This document shows positions 1 through 11,411 of a DNA stretch of 64,000 bases, one piece after another; the stretch's first letter is position 1; each line of letters opens with the position of its first letter. The position numbers were made by a program, and so were the translations under genes. A model generated the notes under the pieces. The model searched no databases. It had not been told where the DNA came from and saw nothing but the letters and a program-made list of their open reading frames with translations. The stretch is from Taeniopygia guttata (taxonomy: Eukaryota > Chordata > Aves > Passeriformes > Estrildidae), in assembly GCF_048771995.1 (NCBI RefSeq), contig NC_133024.1, positions 115,713,001 through 115,777,000 on the forward strand, given 5' to 3'.

Positions 1-1589
1 TTACTAGATATTCTGGTACCAGCTTTGCAAGAGAGGTGAGAACAGAACCATATTACATGCTTGGACATTCAGAGAGGCCTTCCACAGCCATTCTGATGTG
101 CATATGTGGACCCGTAGAAAGAGGTTAAGCTGAGCTGTGCTTTGTGAGAGCAACTATGACACAGAAGCAGAGCAGAAATACATTATTCACCTACTCAGGG
201 CAGACCATTACTGGTCATCACATTTAATCAGTGCTTTGGCGAACTTCCAAAATTGGAATAATGTAGGAGATGATAAAATATGGCAAACTGAGCCCAAGCT
301 CAGCTGAGATGAGCACAGGAAACACACTCTCCACATGCTCCAAGAGTGCAGCAAACATAGCAGGAAGGCCTGACACCACACCTCGCAATGCTGCTCTGCC
401 ACACCACACCGACCCTGAACCAGGTACATCCCTACCCAGCCTTGCATGTTCCTGTCCTCATCCCTAGCAGGTGGGAAGTGCTTGGGCAGTTTGGCACCTT
501 CCTTCTCGATGGCAGCTTGCTCCCAAGGCAGGCAGTGGTCACCTGGCCCATGGCATGGCAGGACTGAGGCTCAGAGGCTTCTGCTTGTGCAGGCTGAAGC
601 CTGGCTCCAAGTCCCAAACAGGAAATCCTTCTAGGACATGCTTAGGCTCTGATTCCCGGATGTTTGCAGAAAGCAAAGGCTTCCTCCATGCAGAATGGAG
701 GTTAAAAATAAAATAAGGCACCTGCTAGTAACATACATGGCTGGGGCTGGAGGGAAAGTGAGGGGACAGCTCTCCCTGAGACAGGAGAGTCTTTTTCATG
801 TGAGATCCCAAGTTTGCCTCTGCTAGAATTCCTTTACAAACCATGAAAGAGAATCCATTAAATCCATGAACAGAGAAAGAGCTGCAGGATCATTTCACCT
901 ACAAATGGAGCTGGTACCTCAGTTGTTCAGCTCTGTATTCACAGCCAGGACAAGAGGAAATGCTCCTGTGAGCTGCTTCTGGATCCAACCCAACTAGAGA
1001 GCTTTAAACCTCACAGTGGAAGAGTTCTTCTGCATTCCCTGCTTGTCTGGATGAACACAGAGCTCCTGTCACACAAAGTTATCTCAACAGGCATACATTC
1101 CTGTGCCACAGGCGCTATTCTTGAAGCCCTGAATGTAAGGTCCTCTCCCTGGGCTGCATGTGATGGACGCTTTTGAGGTAGAGCAGGTTGAACTCAATTT
1201 GTTGAGGAGAATGTTTACACTCTTGGAAATTTGGTGAAGCTCTGGCAGGTATTTTTTAAATAGCATAATAGAGGCAGGTTTTAAACAGAAGAAGAAAGAT
1301 CTAGGGCTGTCAGATGATTCATTCCCTCACCTCAGAGAAGTTTCAGTTGAACCCAGGAGCACCTGCCATACCTCACAGATGTGTATCTAGCTAGTTCTAA
1401 AAGTCCACCCATAATGAAGATTTCATACAATTGCTAGTCAATCTATTCAGTGCCAAATTTTCTTTACTATTATTTAAACATTATTTCTTGTACTACCTGT
1501 CATGACCACTGGAAGTAGATTGTTCTCTTTGCAACTGTGCTTTACAAATCAAGGTGGTCATCATATCTTTTCACTCTTCTCTAATCTAA
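1..1589. other. Intergenic, no gene recognised
   Basis: I see no exon with credible splice borders, no RNA gene and no clear repeat here. The open frames are short, overlap on both strands and have no recognisable motifs. Confidence 0.5.
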
Positions 1590-1760
1590 ATTGCCCAGAG
1601 CATTTGATCTTTTCATATTGCATTTTCTGAACCTCTCATTGTTCCCTCTGGACATTCAAATTTTTCTACATTCTCTGGGGTGCACTGGCACACAGTACTG
1701 GACACAGTCTGGCTGTGGGCCTGATCACAGCAAAGCAGAGCCAGAAATGTTAGTTCATGC
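1590..1760 (-). repeat. Old CR1 LINE fragment, antisense
   Basis: The order of words (small-town list of CR1 3' region: tctgg-acactctcc type text, then 'acagtactggacacagtctggctgtgggcctgatcac') follows the reverse complement of the region just upstream of the CR1 3' UTR in a decayed form. It is too diverged for a firm call. Confidence 0.35.
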
Positions 1761-1944
1761 ATCCTGCAAGTCATATTCCTGTTTATACCGTCTCATATAC
1801 GATGTTATTTTGTTTTTACAATATGCCCTCAGTTGATTAATATTCAACCTACAGGTGCCTATAAACCAAACTGTACAGACAGTTTTTCTCTATCTGTACA
1901 GTATATTGTTCCTATTAAGCAGATAAACTTCCTACCAAGGAATA

Positions 1945-1975
1945 ATAATGATGATGATGATGATGATGATGATAA
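1945..1975. repeat. Trinucleotide microsatellite (ATG/GAT)n
   Basis: About nine uninterrupted trinucleotide units following an AAT run. It lies in AT-rich non-coding DNA. Confidence 0.9.
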
Positions 1976-3810
1976 TTTTAAAATTTCTGTCAATGTTTTT
2001 AGTCTTGACTAATGATCCTCAAGGAAATATAAGCTGACTAAACAAACAGCAGGGAAATTCTGTTACTGCAGCATTAAGATGCAAACTTAATGTTCTATAT
2101 TTATAAAGACTGTAGAAAACTGAAAATGGCCAGAGTCATAAGAATGAGTCAGGATCCAAGGAACAAGCTTCTATGCAAAGACCTTTAGTAAGATTTTAAA
2201 AAGTAGTGATTTCTAAGGATCTCTAAGAATGAAAATGTTTAATTGTTTCAATAATAATAATGTTTCAATCTAGCAAATAAAGGTGTAACAGGAGACATAC
2301 TGCAGAATTGATGTTATACAAACTGAAAGGAAAGAGCAGGAGTTCAGTGGAAGGATTAATTAACCAATAGAAACCATGAAAAAGACATAATACATCCCTA
2401 GCAAAGTTGTGCATCTTGGCTAATAAGGGTACAGGGCCAGATCATATGGACCATGCTTTTGTTCGGAAAACTTGCAGCACATGACCCCTGAGATCACTTC
2501 CAACCTGGTATTCTCCAATTCTACAAGTCTGTGGCTCTTCTCAAGAGGTAGAGTCTGTCCCAGAGCTTCTGCAATCTTTGTGATTCCCAAAGGACGTGGA
2601 CAGTGCTATCAGTCCTGGTGTCTGAACTGCCCTCTGAACGTGAGTGCTGCCTGCCCCATGAAACCCTGCCCAAAGCCATGGCTGAACTGTGTCAAACCAA
2701 GGAATTATTCTATGAGGAAAGGGAATGAGAGAACGATGAGAAGGAAACTGTCTAATTCACGTACATGTGTGAGCCAAGACTAAACTGAAATCAACATTTC
2801 CAGAGGGTGAGATGACTGAGCCGAGCCCTGTGCTGCTGACTGCTGTGCTTCCTGTACTGGCTTCTTCCACTCTCCTCCTCCGAGATCTCTCCATCCACGT
2901 TTGCAGCAGGGTGACCTCATTTGGCAGCAGTTCTGCCAGCGAGCGCTGACTGAAGCGCACCGCTCTCACCGGTGCCTCTTAGAAAGCTGCTTGCTAAGGC
3001 CTGGACTTCCTCCCTGGTAGCAAACAAGTCTCCTTCTGTTCCCCTGAAAATCAGCTGGGAGGAAGCAAGATGGGGGGGTGGTTTCCGAAATGCCGTGGAT
3101 TGTGATTACAGACACAGCCTCGGAATCTGCGGCTGGGGGCAGGGGGCAGGGGCTGTGGGGGAAATCCAGGGTATTTCGGCATGAGGTGACACACGCCTTT
3201 GCTGTTCACAAACAGGTATGAGCCTGATAGCAAAGGGCCCGCTGATTCCGGTGAAAGAAACAAAACAATTTGTGAATTATCCCTTCCTAAAGAACATGGT
3301 TTTCGCTTTGGAGGACTTTTCTATATATAGTGAGGTGATTATTTCAGAATGGAAAATGTTTGTTCAGGAAGGAAAGGCTCTGAGATCAGTAGAGTCAAAT
3401 CTCACCCACATGCTGCTGACTCCATTGGATTCTTCTGCCCAGCAGCAGGGACTCGGGAGAATTCTGCAGGGGTGAGGGTACTGGCCAGGAATTGCCCACT
3501 TGCACCATATTTATCTGTGCTTAAGCTTTGGTTCAAGCTCTGTTCTGCCATGGAGTGGCAGATCTGAAGTAAGATCTGATGAATTCTCCAGGGAAAAAAA
3601 ATGCAGATGGCTTGACTTTCTTTTTCCCCATGACAAACCATGTTTATCATCCACAACTGTTGCGCACTGGGATGCAATGACATCCCACAAATACTCTCAA
3701 CTGCAGATGCCAACAGCAAACGAGAGCAATGCACACTGAGCAGTCTGTGCAGAATGTGCCGTGTGCATGCATCAGATACCACAAATAAGATGGGGAATCA
3801 TCTGTGGAGA
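1976..3810. other. Intergenic; possible short CR1 tail
   Basis: No gene is supported. Around 2484-2535 the text 'gagatcacttccaacctggt' resembles the last bases of a plus-strand CR1 3' end. The rest shows nothing I can name. Confidence 0.4.
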
Positions 3811-3814
3811 GGAT

Positions 3815-4072
3815 CGTGAACACACACACGGAGACACACACAGACACACACACACAAACATCAACAGACACACAGACACACACACATACAGACACACACA
3901 GACACAGACACATATACAGACACACACACACAGACACACACACACAGACACAGACACACACAGACACACACACAGACACATACAGACACACACACAGAGA
4001 CACACAGACACACACACAGACACATATACAGACACACACACACAGACACACACATACAGACACACAGAGACA
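3815..4072. repeat. Imperfect CACACAGA / ACACAG simple-repeat array
   Basis: About 255 bases are almost only A and C on the plus strand, with G every 6-10 bases and occasional TA interruptions (ACATATAC at two places). Every frame is open on both strands because the units lack stops, so the repetitive 'proteins' here are artefacts. A long CA-type array like this is expected to be length-polymorphic. Confidence 0.95.
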
Positions 4073-4639
4073 AGGACCGCCAGCCCAGAGGAAGTCAGAA
4101 TGAACTGGTATGGTGCAGCTCCATCTTGTGGGAGCTTCTATCAGACACAGTGCTGATCTCAGGAATATTAGCTATCTGTGGTGTAGCATTGCTTGTGAGT
4201 GTCCCAGACACTGACCAGTGCTGCTAAACATATTGTGTTTGAGCTATTTTAAAAAGCCAAAATAACAGATTGCCACATTGCAGTTTAAGATACCATGATG
4301 CACATAATCTGACAAATGTGACCATTAGGTAATATCATGTGATCCAATCCAAATCACAATCCCAAAACATCCCCCAGGTTAAAAGTGCACATATGAGCCT
4401 ACCATTCCTTTAAAACTTACTCAGTCCTCCAGGCTAAATCCCAGCCCTGTTGCTCCTCCAACAACAGAATCAGGCTACAAACCACTACTTTGCTGATCCT
4501 GTTTTACACAACCTTAAGGGCCATAACTGATGCGGAAGAAAATTTGGCTTATGAGTCAATTTAATGATTTAATTATCCAGAAATAACTTGGGCCACTGAG
4601 AGGTGCTGTGAGATGAGAGAAGGGACAGGTAATTCAGGG

Positions 4640-5495
4640 GGAATATAGAGATGTTATCCAAGCAAGAAGAAAAGGGGTAGGGAAAACCCCAGCCCACGTG
4701 GAGTCAAATATGGCAAGAGATGTGAAGTGCAGTAAGAGAGGCTTCTGCAGATCTGTCGTAGCAACAGGAAAAGTAAGGAAAACATGGACCCATGAGCAAA
4801 CAAGGCAAGCATCCCAGTGCTGAAGGACATGGAACAGCAGCCTCCAGGGATTGCAGGCCTCTGAGACCAAAGGGAAGCTCCAGAGCAAGGAATATATACT
4901 TTCAGTGCAGCAGACTGACATAGGGACCACTTCTAACAGACACCTGAAAGGATGCACCCATGGGTAGTGAGGGAGCTGGGTGACATCACTGTGAGGCCAC
5001 CCATGATTTTCTTTGAGAGGGCCTGTGATGAAGGGAGGCTCCCAACAGCTGAAGAAAGCAAAATATCACTCCTATCTTCCAGAAGAGCAAAAAGGAGGAT
5101 CCAGGGAACTACAGGCCAGTCAGTACAGGCCAGTCAGCCTCCCCTCTGTCCTTAGAAAGGTGACAGAGCAAACCCTCCTGAAAAGCATTTCCAAACACAA
5201 GAAGGCACAAAGGTCATTGGGAGCAATTAGCAAAGATTTTAGCTCAGCTGGTGAGAGCATGGTGCTAATAACGCCAAGGTTGTGGGTTCAACCCCTGTAC
5301 GGACCATTCACTTAAGAGGTGGACTTGGTGATCCTTGTGGGTCCTTTCCAGCTGAGAATATTCCGTGATTTATAAAGAGAAAATCATGCTCAAGTAACCC
5401 AATAGCCTCCTACAAGGAGATGATTTAGGGTAGGAAAGGCGATCAGCACATGTTGGTGGCTCAGCTTCAGTAAGGCTCTAGTCAGGAAGGATAAC
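4640..5495 (+). repeat. CR1 LINE fragment, sense, interrupted by a SINE
   Basis: The stretch follows the CR1 ORF2 reverse-transcriptase region in order: the 'gatgcaccca...gagctg' segment near 4950, 'cactcctatcttcc' near 5070, 'ggaactacaggccagtcag' near 5105, 'gattgggagcaat' near 5215, then after the SINE 'aatcatgctcaagtaaccc' near 5385 and 'cttcagtaaggct' near 5465. A 14-base duplication (CAGGCCAGTCAGTA type) lies near 5112. The copy is 5'-truncated, decayed and non-coding. Confidence 0.8.
5239..5366 (+). mobile_element. tRNA-Ile-derived SINE with CR1-like tail (TguSINE1 type)
   Basis: The head carries tRNA-Ile features: an A-box like TTAGCTCAGCTGGTGAGAGC, an anticodon loop reading CTAATAA with anticodon AAT, and a B-box like GGTTCAACCCC followed by GTACGGACCA. 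The tail changes to CR1 3'-end text (GGTGATCCTTGTGGGTCC, then TTCCAGCTGAGAATATTCC). GATTT is present on both sides (5235-5239 and 5367-5371), which fits a short target duplication. Flanking CR1 text resumes exactly after it, so the SINE landed in an older CR1. This SINE family is known from songbirds and anchors the taxonomic call. The tRNA part is not a functional tRNA gene: the acceptor 5' side is missing. Confidence 0.85.
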
Positions 5496-5499
5496 CACA

Positions 5500-5655
5500 G
5501 TCACAATTCCACAGTGATTTGGATTGAAAGGGACTTAAAAATCGTCTAGCTCCAGCCACCCTGCCATGGACAGGGACACTTTTCAGATGTTGCTCCATCC
5601 AAACTGGCCTTGAACTCTTCCAGTTCTCTCTAACCAGATGGCTTAAACCCTTCTC
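5500..5655 (-). repeat. CR1 LINE 3' end, antisense
   Basis: Reverse complement of the CR1 3' UTR: 'gattgaaagggacttaaaa', then 'ctgccatggacagggacac' and 'tccaaactggccttgaac'. It abuts the end of the sense CR1 copy upstream. Confidence 0.8.
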
Positions 5656-5659
5656 ACAT

Positions 5660-7388
5660 CACCTTTAGGAACCTGCTTGGGATGATTTTTCCTCCTTTCA
5701 TTTAAATTGAATGACACCTTAGGTAACTGCAGAGAATGTCAGTCCCACAGCTAGTGCACAGAGTCACTGATTTTAAAGCCAGCCACTGATTTTAAATTTT
5801 TCTTTTTTTCCCACAAGCTGTAGTGTAATTTTATATTTAACATTTCAAAGTTTGTGATACTCTTCTCCTGTATGATATTCTCTTTGATAACCAAGAACAG
5901 GGTCCTATCTATTATTCAGGATAGAAGTCTTTGGCAGCCACTAATTTGTCACAGGGTCACAAGCTCACAATGCAGACAAGGTACAATTTCCAGTTTATAG
6001 CATTTATACTTGCCTGCCTTACAAAATCTAAACACTTTCCAGAAGCTCATCAGGCAATACTATAAAACCTCTCTGACGGGCTCTACCGGCAGTGTCCATG
6101 AGGGAGGGATACAGTAAGAAAGGTGTAAAAGCTGGGGCATGTCTATAAATCAAATTATGTAATGCCAAGTATCTTCAAGTAAGTAGATCTGCTTCCAAAC
6201 AATAAATCCTCCTCACATTGTCTTTCTAAAAGAATCAGGTCAGAGAGTATTGAACCCTGATAACTAACCAAACAAACCAGAAATTTATTTTGTCAATTGA
6301 TGGCCCAATCAGCACTCTGATTCCCATTCTGTATTTTTACAGTCTGAAATTGCAGCCAGTTTTGTTTGTGTAGTTGTTGAACTGAGGCCCAATATTCTGT
6401 TGCCCTTGGCATAGGTGTCAGACTTCCCTGTATGAGAAACTACTTGAGAAATCTAATAGAGAGAAACCTAGAATCCACAGAAATGAAGAGGCTGATTTCT
6501 GTACCTGAGAAGCATGTTGTTAACAGCACAGGTGTAAGGAGGGTGTGGAAATGCTCATTTTTCTGATGGAAACAATTGGAATTTAATTTTCATTTGATTC
6601 TTACATTGTCTCTGCATTCCAGAATGGACAGAAGGGGCATACATAACTGCAGCAATTGATAATGGATGCAATTTTTAATCAATTCTACCATATTAGAGGT
6701 GAAATATTTGGTACATATCCAATGCAGTAGATATATTTAGGGAAGATTTCTTAAAAAGTGTTTTGAACAATTACTGGTCTTTTAGATTGAATGTAACAGA
6801 ATGCAAAACTCTCCTGGATGCAATCTTATAAAACAGACCAATTCATATCAAAAGCAGGATACATAATTTAACAGCCTAAGTAATTAACAATATGAGCAAT
6901 TTAACTAACGATATTGTACATTTCTAGTGACTGGTAACTTCTCAGTGAAAACACGCTTGTCAAGGGCTTTGCTTTGGGTTTCTTTTTGTTTTAATTTTTT
7001 GTTTATGTTTTGGTGGGTTTTGTTTGTGGGGTAGGGTTTTCTTTTCCTGATATATGTTATTAAATAAAGGAAAAGATAATTCAGTGAAGTTCTATGGCAT
7101 GTGTTTTACAAGATGACAGTCCAATTCACAGTACTCTTTCTGTCGGTTTGGGATTTGTGACTGCTAGCAACTGCATCACTGAGTCATTTAAATTCTGAAG
7201 ATAAAACCCACAGTTATATGTGTGTTTAGACTGTAGATCTTATGAATACAAGACATAATTAAACAGAAGAGTCAAGAAGATTCAAGGATTAGAGTTTTTC
7301 AAGGATAAGAATATTCAGTGTTACATTATCATGGATTGCAAACAAAAAAACCCCAACCTTAATTATGTGATCACATCTCTGCTATGCC
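5660..7388. other. AT-rich intergenic, no feature recognised
   Basis: No open frame of note, no splice-bordered exon, no RNA gene and no repeat family that I can name. Confidence 0.5.
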
Positions 7389-7389
7389 A

Positions 7390-7875
7390 AAATCTATCCT
7401 ATTTTAGGTTAAAACCATTATTCCATGTCCTGTCACTACAGGCCTTGGTTAAAAAGTACCTTTGTTGTTCTCATAAGCTCCTTTTAAGTATAGAAAAGCT
7501 GTAACAAGGTGTCCTGGGAGCCCCCTCCTCTCCTGGCTGAGCTCCCCCAGCTCTCCCAGGCTGTCCCCAGAGCAGAGGGGCTCCAGCCTTGGGACCATCT
7601 CCATGGCCTCCTCTGGGCTCCCACCAGCAGCTCCCCATCCTTCCTGCTGGTCCCCAGAGCTGGAGGCAGTCCCACCTGGGCAGAGAGAGAAGAATCAGCT
7701 CCCTGGAGCTGGCCCCAGAACCAATGGATTTTCTGGGCTGCCAGCACACACAGCTGGCTCACAGTCAGTGTTCCATCCACTCATATCCCCAGTCTTGGCA
7801 GGACTGCTCTCAATATCTCCATCCCCAGCCTCCACTGGTACTGGTGGTTGTCCCATTCCAGGTTCTGTGGTTCCT
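7390..7875 (-). repeat. CR1 LINE fragment, antisense
   Basis: Ordered CR1 antisense landmarks: 'gtcctgtcactacaggcc' (7430), 'ggcctcctctgggctccc' (7605), 'tggtccccagagctggag' (7645), 'ttctgggctgccagcacac' (7730) and 'cagcctccactggtactgg' (7828). Open frames on both strands here are by-products. Confidence 0.8.
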
Positions 7876-8004
7876 TAATGAAGGCAAAATATGATCTTAA
7901 GCAACTGAACATTCTTCATTCATCCTGGATCTGAAAAACTCAAAAAAGTGTTCAAAGTAAGATCATGTGAACAGGGAGCACAACAGCAGAGGAATCAGAA
8001 AAAT

Positions 8005-8265
8005 CTGTGTGGTTTTTTAATCTGAGCAGGGAGGTTCCGATGGCATTAGGAAGCATTTCTTTAACAGAACGGCTGGTCAAACAATGTAACAGACTTTCTA
8101 GAGAGATGGTCAATGCCCCAGGCCTGTGGCTGTTTAGGAGGCATTTGAACATTGCCCTTAATGCCTTAAAGCTTTACCTTTTGGTCAGCCCTGAAGCAGT
8201 TGAGCAATTGGATTAGATGATCCTTGCACGTCCCTTTCAAGTGGAACTATTCTATTCTAATATAG
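8005..8265 (+). repeat. CR1 LINE 3' end, sense
   Basis: The last part of a CR1: 'gatggtcaatgccccaggcc', 'gaggcatttgaacattgccc', then 'gattagatgatccttgcacg' and 'ctattctattcta' at the end. Confidence 0.8.
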
Positions 8266-8269
8266 AAAA

Positions 8270-11002
8270 ATATCTTCTGGTTTCATTACTGTCAAAGGTA
8301 AAGGACTTTTAGCACCTTCCCAGGTCTGTTCCACCCCGTGTCCAGGTCTGCACTTAGAAAGGCTACATCTCCAACATCACCCACCTAAGGAGCCCTGGGA
8401 CCTGCAGTGGCTTCAGCAGCCTCTCTCACAGCCATGGGACACTATGAACAATATGCAGCTTTTAGAACTCCGTGATTGTGAGAAACATCATCCTTCACCT
8501 GTATTACACACTACTGCAGATCTTTGTTTTATTTGCACAATTGATTATTGCTCAAATGAAGAAGCAAAACATAAGGGTTAAGTGTTGTTTACAGAAAATT
8601 AACACATCTCACAGCACTTACTTTGTGCCTGAGTGATTTTGTGCATCACAGGTTTTATGTTCATTCTTGCTGGAGCCTGTAGCCTTGGAGACTGAGATAC
8701 AGAGCCCATCATGCTGCAAAGTCACTACTTGTTGTACAAACATCACCTACAAACTTCATCTTCCCTTCTAGAGCAAATAATTAGTCACATAAATTCTTTG
8801 AAATTCTGCGCCTTGAAGTCCTTGGAGTGTGTTACTTGAGATTTCAATAACAAAACAGGTAAGAAATTTCTGCATTAATGATGGGGAGAAGAAAGAAAAA
8901 AATGAAACGAAGCAGAGAAAGAAGAGGTTATTTCCTGTTCTTATCCTGGGGAAGGAAGCAGAGAGCTCTTACAAAGAAACAACTGAGCACAGGAGGAGGA
9001 AGGAGTTTGAGGAATGAGCTAAAACAGGTCAAATCCACCTGAAACAAAGGACAAGGAAATAAGCCAAACTTTGAACCTTCCCATTTTAAATTAGGAAGAT
9101 GGCAAAGTGAAAGTGGGAGGAACCAGTGCAAGAGGTGAAGGAGATCCTAGAAGTCTTTAAAGGCTGAGGATTTTTGGGGTTTAGATTTTAATGGAAGAGA
9201 CGGAGAAAATTAATCAAGGGTAGAGAACATCAGAGCATGAAGAGAATTAATCAGTGGAGAAGTGTGAGCCATGTCTGAGCAGAAAAAGAGAAAGAGCCAG
9301 GAACTGAAAAAAGAAAGCCTGGCAGGGTGGATCTGGTGACAGTAACACCAAAAAGTTGAACACAGCACTGCTCCGAAGAGAAGCTGAAAGGAAGCAGAGC
9401 AGAGGGAAAGGCAGCAATGGAAATGCAGCAATGCAGCACTCCCCTGGCACCTGACTCAGTTCAAACAACATAAGTTATCAATTTAGACCTGAAAAATGTC
9501 AAATAGAAGCATTGAAGCTGCTAAAGGGCTCAGCACATAGACAGGGAGACCATGAAGGTGCCAGAGACAGATCCATTCCTTACAACGCACATTTCAGAAA
9601 CAGCAGGAAAAAGCAAGGTGATATTAAAATCAGCAAAATGACCAGTTGAATAAGCAGAAAAGATGGAAAGAAATATTAATCAAATTAAGGGGGACAGAAG
9701 GAAGCAGCAGCTCTTGCAAATGGATGCAGAATTTAAATTTATACTTACCATGGGAAAACAAAAACAAGGCAGAGAAAGGAGCTAGCAAATGCAATGGGAA
9801 CCACTAACAACAGATAAGGGTAACAAGATGGAAAACTAGCATCAGCAAGATGGGAGGAATAAAAAAAGTAAGAACGGCATATAAACAAGAACCCTCCCTC
9901 AAAGCATTTGAAAAATACTAACCAGACAATTTTCATGGTAGGACCTCAGGGTGCGCGACTGTACCAGAGGCAAAGTGCCTGATTGCAGGGGAAGGCATAA
10001 ACATTGAGACTAAACGGAATTTCAAGAATGTCTTCCTAAGGGTTTGTTAAACTATGGGAGAGGGCAGAAAAAGTACTAGAAATTATAACTATGTGTTAAC
10101 AGTCCATAAAGCTAAAAATTTATGAAAAATGTATAAAAAACAAAAACCTTTAGGCATCACTCCAGCAAGAACCCCTTCCCACAGGATAAGAACATGCTCC
10201 ATTGCTGCAGTCCCCCTCCATGTGACAGACTGGATCAGGACTGCACTGTTTATCAAGCCTTGCAGCTGCCAGCAAACTGTCTGCTCTGCACTGGTGGCAG
10301 AAAATTAAAACCTTCCTTGATGCTGCTTTCTCCTCTCAGAATAGAAAGTGCCTTCCTCCCCATTATGAAACCCATTCCCAGCCCAGAACAAAGGCTGGAA
10401 GTTTCTGGCAACTGCAGATCTCACCACAAGAAAGCAGGGGCCAGCACAATTTATACTGTTTCCTCTCTTGCCATCCATGTGTGGGGCCCCAAAGTGATGA
10501 CATCGTGGCTCAGATGCTGTAAGGCCAAACTCATAGACCAGAGACTCCCTGGAGACTGAGTAGATGTCTGTGCCAGGTTAGGAGATCCTGGAAGCAGAAA
10601 TAACAGCAGGATGAAACTGTGAGAAGATGTTGCAGAACTTCCCATTTTACAGACAGGGAACTGAGACAGAGGTGACGACGAAACAATGGAAGAGCCAGAT
10701 TTTTGAAAGCTTTCAAGTCATCAAAGAAACTGTGAAACAGTCAGTGAGTAACGTGTGCATTGGGAGAGAAGAACAAGGCAGGGTCTTTATTGCTTAAATA
10801 CAAATGGAGCTCTGAGAGGCTTGAATCTGCTGATCAAAGCAGCTGCAGGAACAGCACCCCAAACACCAGGTCCCTAAATACAGGCGTAAAGGTTACTTCC
10901 AGAACTTCAGCTTCCCTCAGTGGAAGTTAAAGGCTTCTGTCTTGCTCAGTAACTCTTTGAGAAAATTCACACTGTGCAATAACTCAAACTGCAGTTTGGC
11001 CT
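8270..11002. other. Intergenic; purine-rich stretch, no gene recognised
   Basis: From about 8870 to 9880 the plus strand is markedly rich in A and G (GAAAGAAAAAAATG, AGGAGGAGGAAGG and similar). Long minus-strand open frames here (Phe/Leu/Ser-rich) are the compositional result. No splice-bordered coding exon or repeat family was identified from 8270 to 11002. Confidence 0.5.
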
Positions 11003-11009
11003 GTACAGA

Positions 11010-11404
11010 TGATGCCTAGAGAGGCAGATGTAGAACAGAGGCTGGAGAGAGTGAAAGGAATAAAGCAGGCATTTATTAAAAGGCCTTTAAAGAATACACC
11101 TTTGGGCAGTACAAGAGCCTGGCTGTGGCTACACCCAAGATGGACCCTGGGTCATGAGTTCTCACACTTTTATAGGTTTTGGTCCATTTCCATATTGGGG
11201 TTCATTGTCCAGTTACAGCTCCAGGTTATGAGGTCCCATCCTTCCAGGTTGCTCTCCTCAATTCCCTGTTGTTTGCACTTTTTGGGGCTGAAGCTGCACC
11301 AGTGTCCTTGGTTTTGGGGCTGGAAAATGATTGTTTTGTGTGACTGAGCTGTGAGGGGAGCTTGCTGACACTTTATATGAAGTTCAGAGTAATACACTAA
11401 GGCA
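11010..11404 (-). mobile_element. Solo LTR, ERVK-like, antisense (fossil)
   Basis: Read on the minus strand it is a compact LTR: TG at 11404, a TATA-type box (CTATAAAAG, about 11170-11178), an AATAAA polyadenylation signal about 100 bases further (near 11065-11070), and a CA end at 11010. The 7-base GTACAGA lies immediately on both sides (11003-11009 and 11405-11411), as a target duplication of 6-7 bp would. No internal retroviral region is present, so it is a solo LTR. The short matching flanks suggest moderate age. Confidence 0.8.
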
Positions 11405-11411
11405 GTACAGA

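Noticed and set aside
3815-4072. Regular short repeats as a possible CRISPR array
   Set aside because: There are no unique spacers of constant length; it is an imperfect microsatellite in a vertebrate genome.
3647-4156. Long open frames over the CACACAGA array on both strands
   Set aside because: The repeat simply lacks stop codons; the products are Thr/His or Val/Cys repeats with no gene context.
5239-5310. A tRNA-Ile (AAT) gene
   Set aside because: The 5' acceptor arm is missing and the sequence runs straight into a CR1-like tail; it is the head of a SINE.
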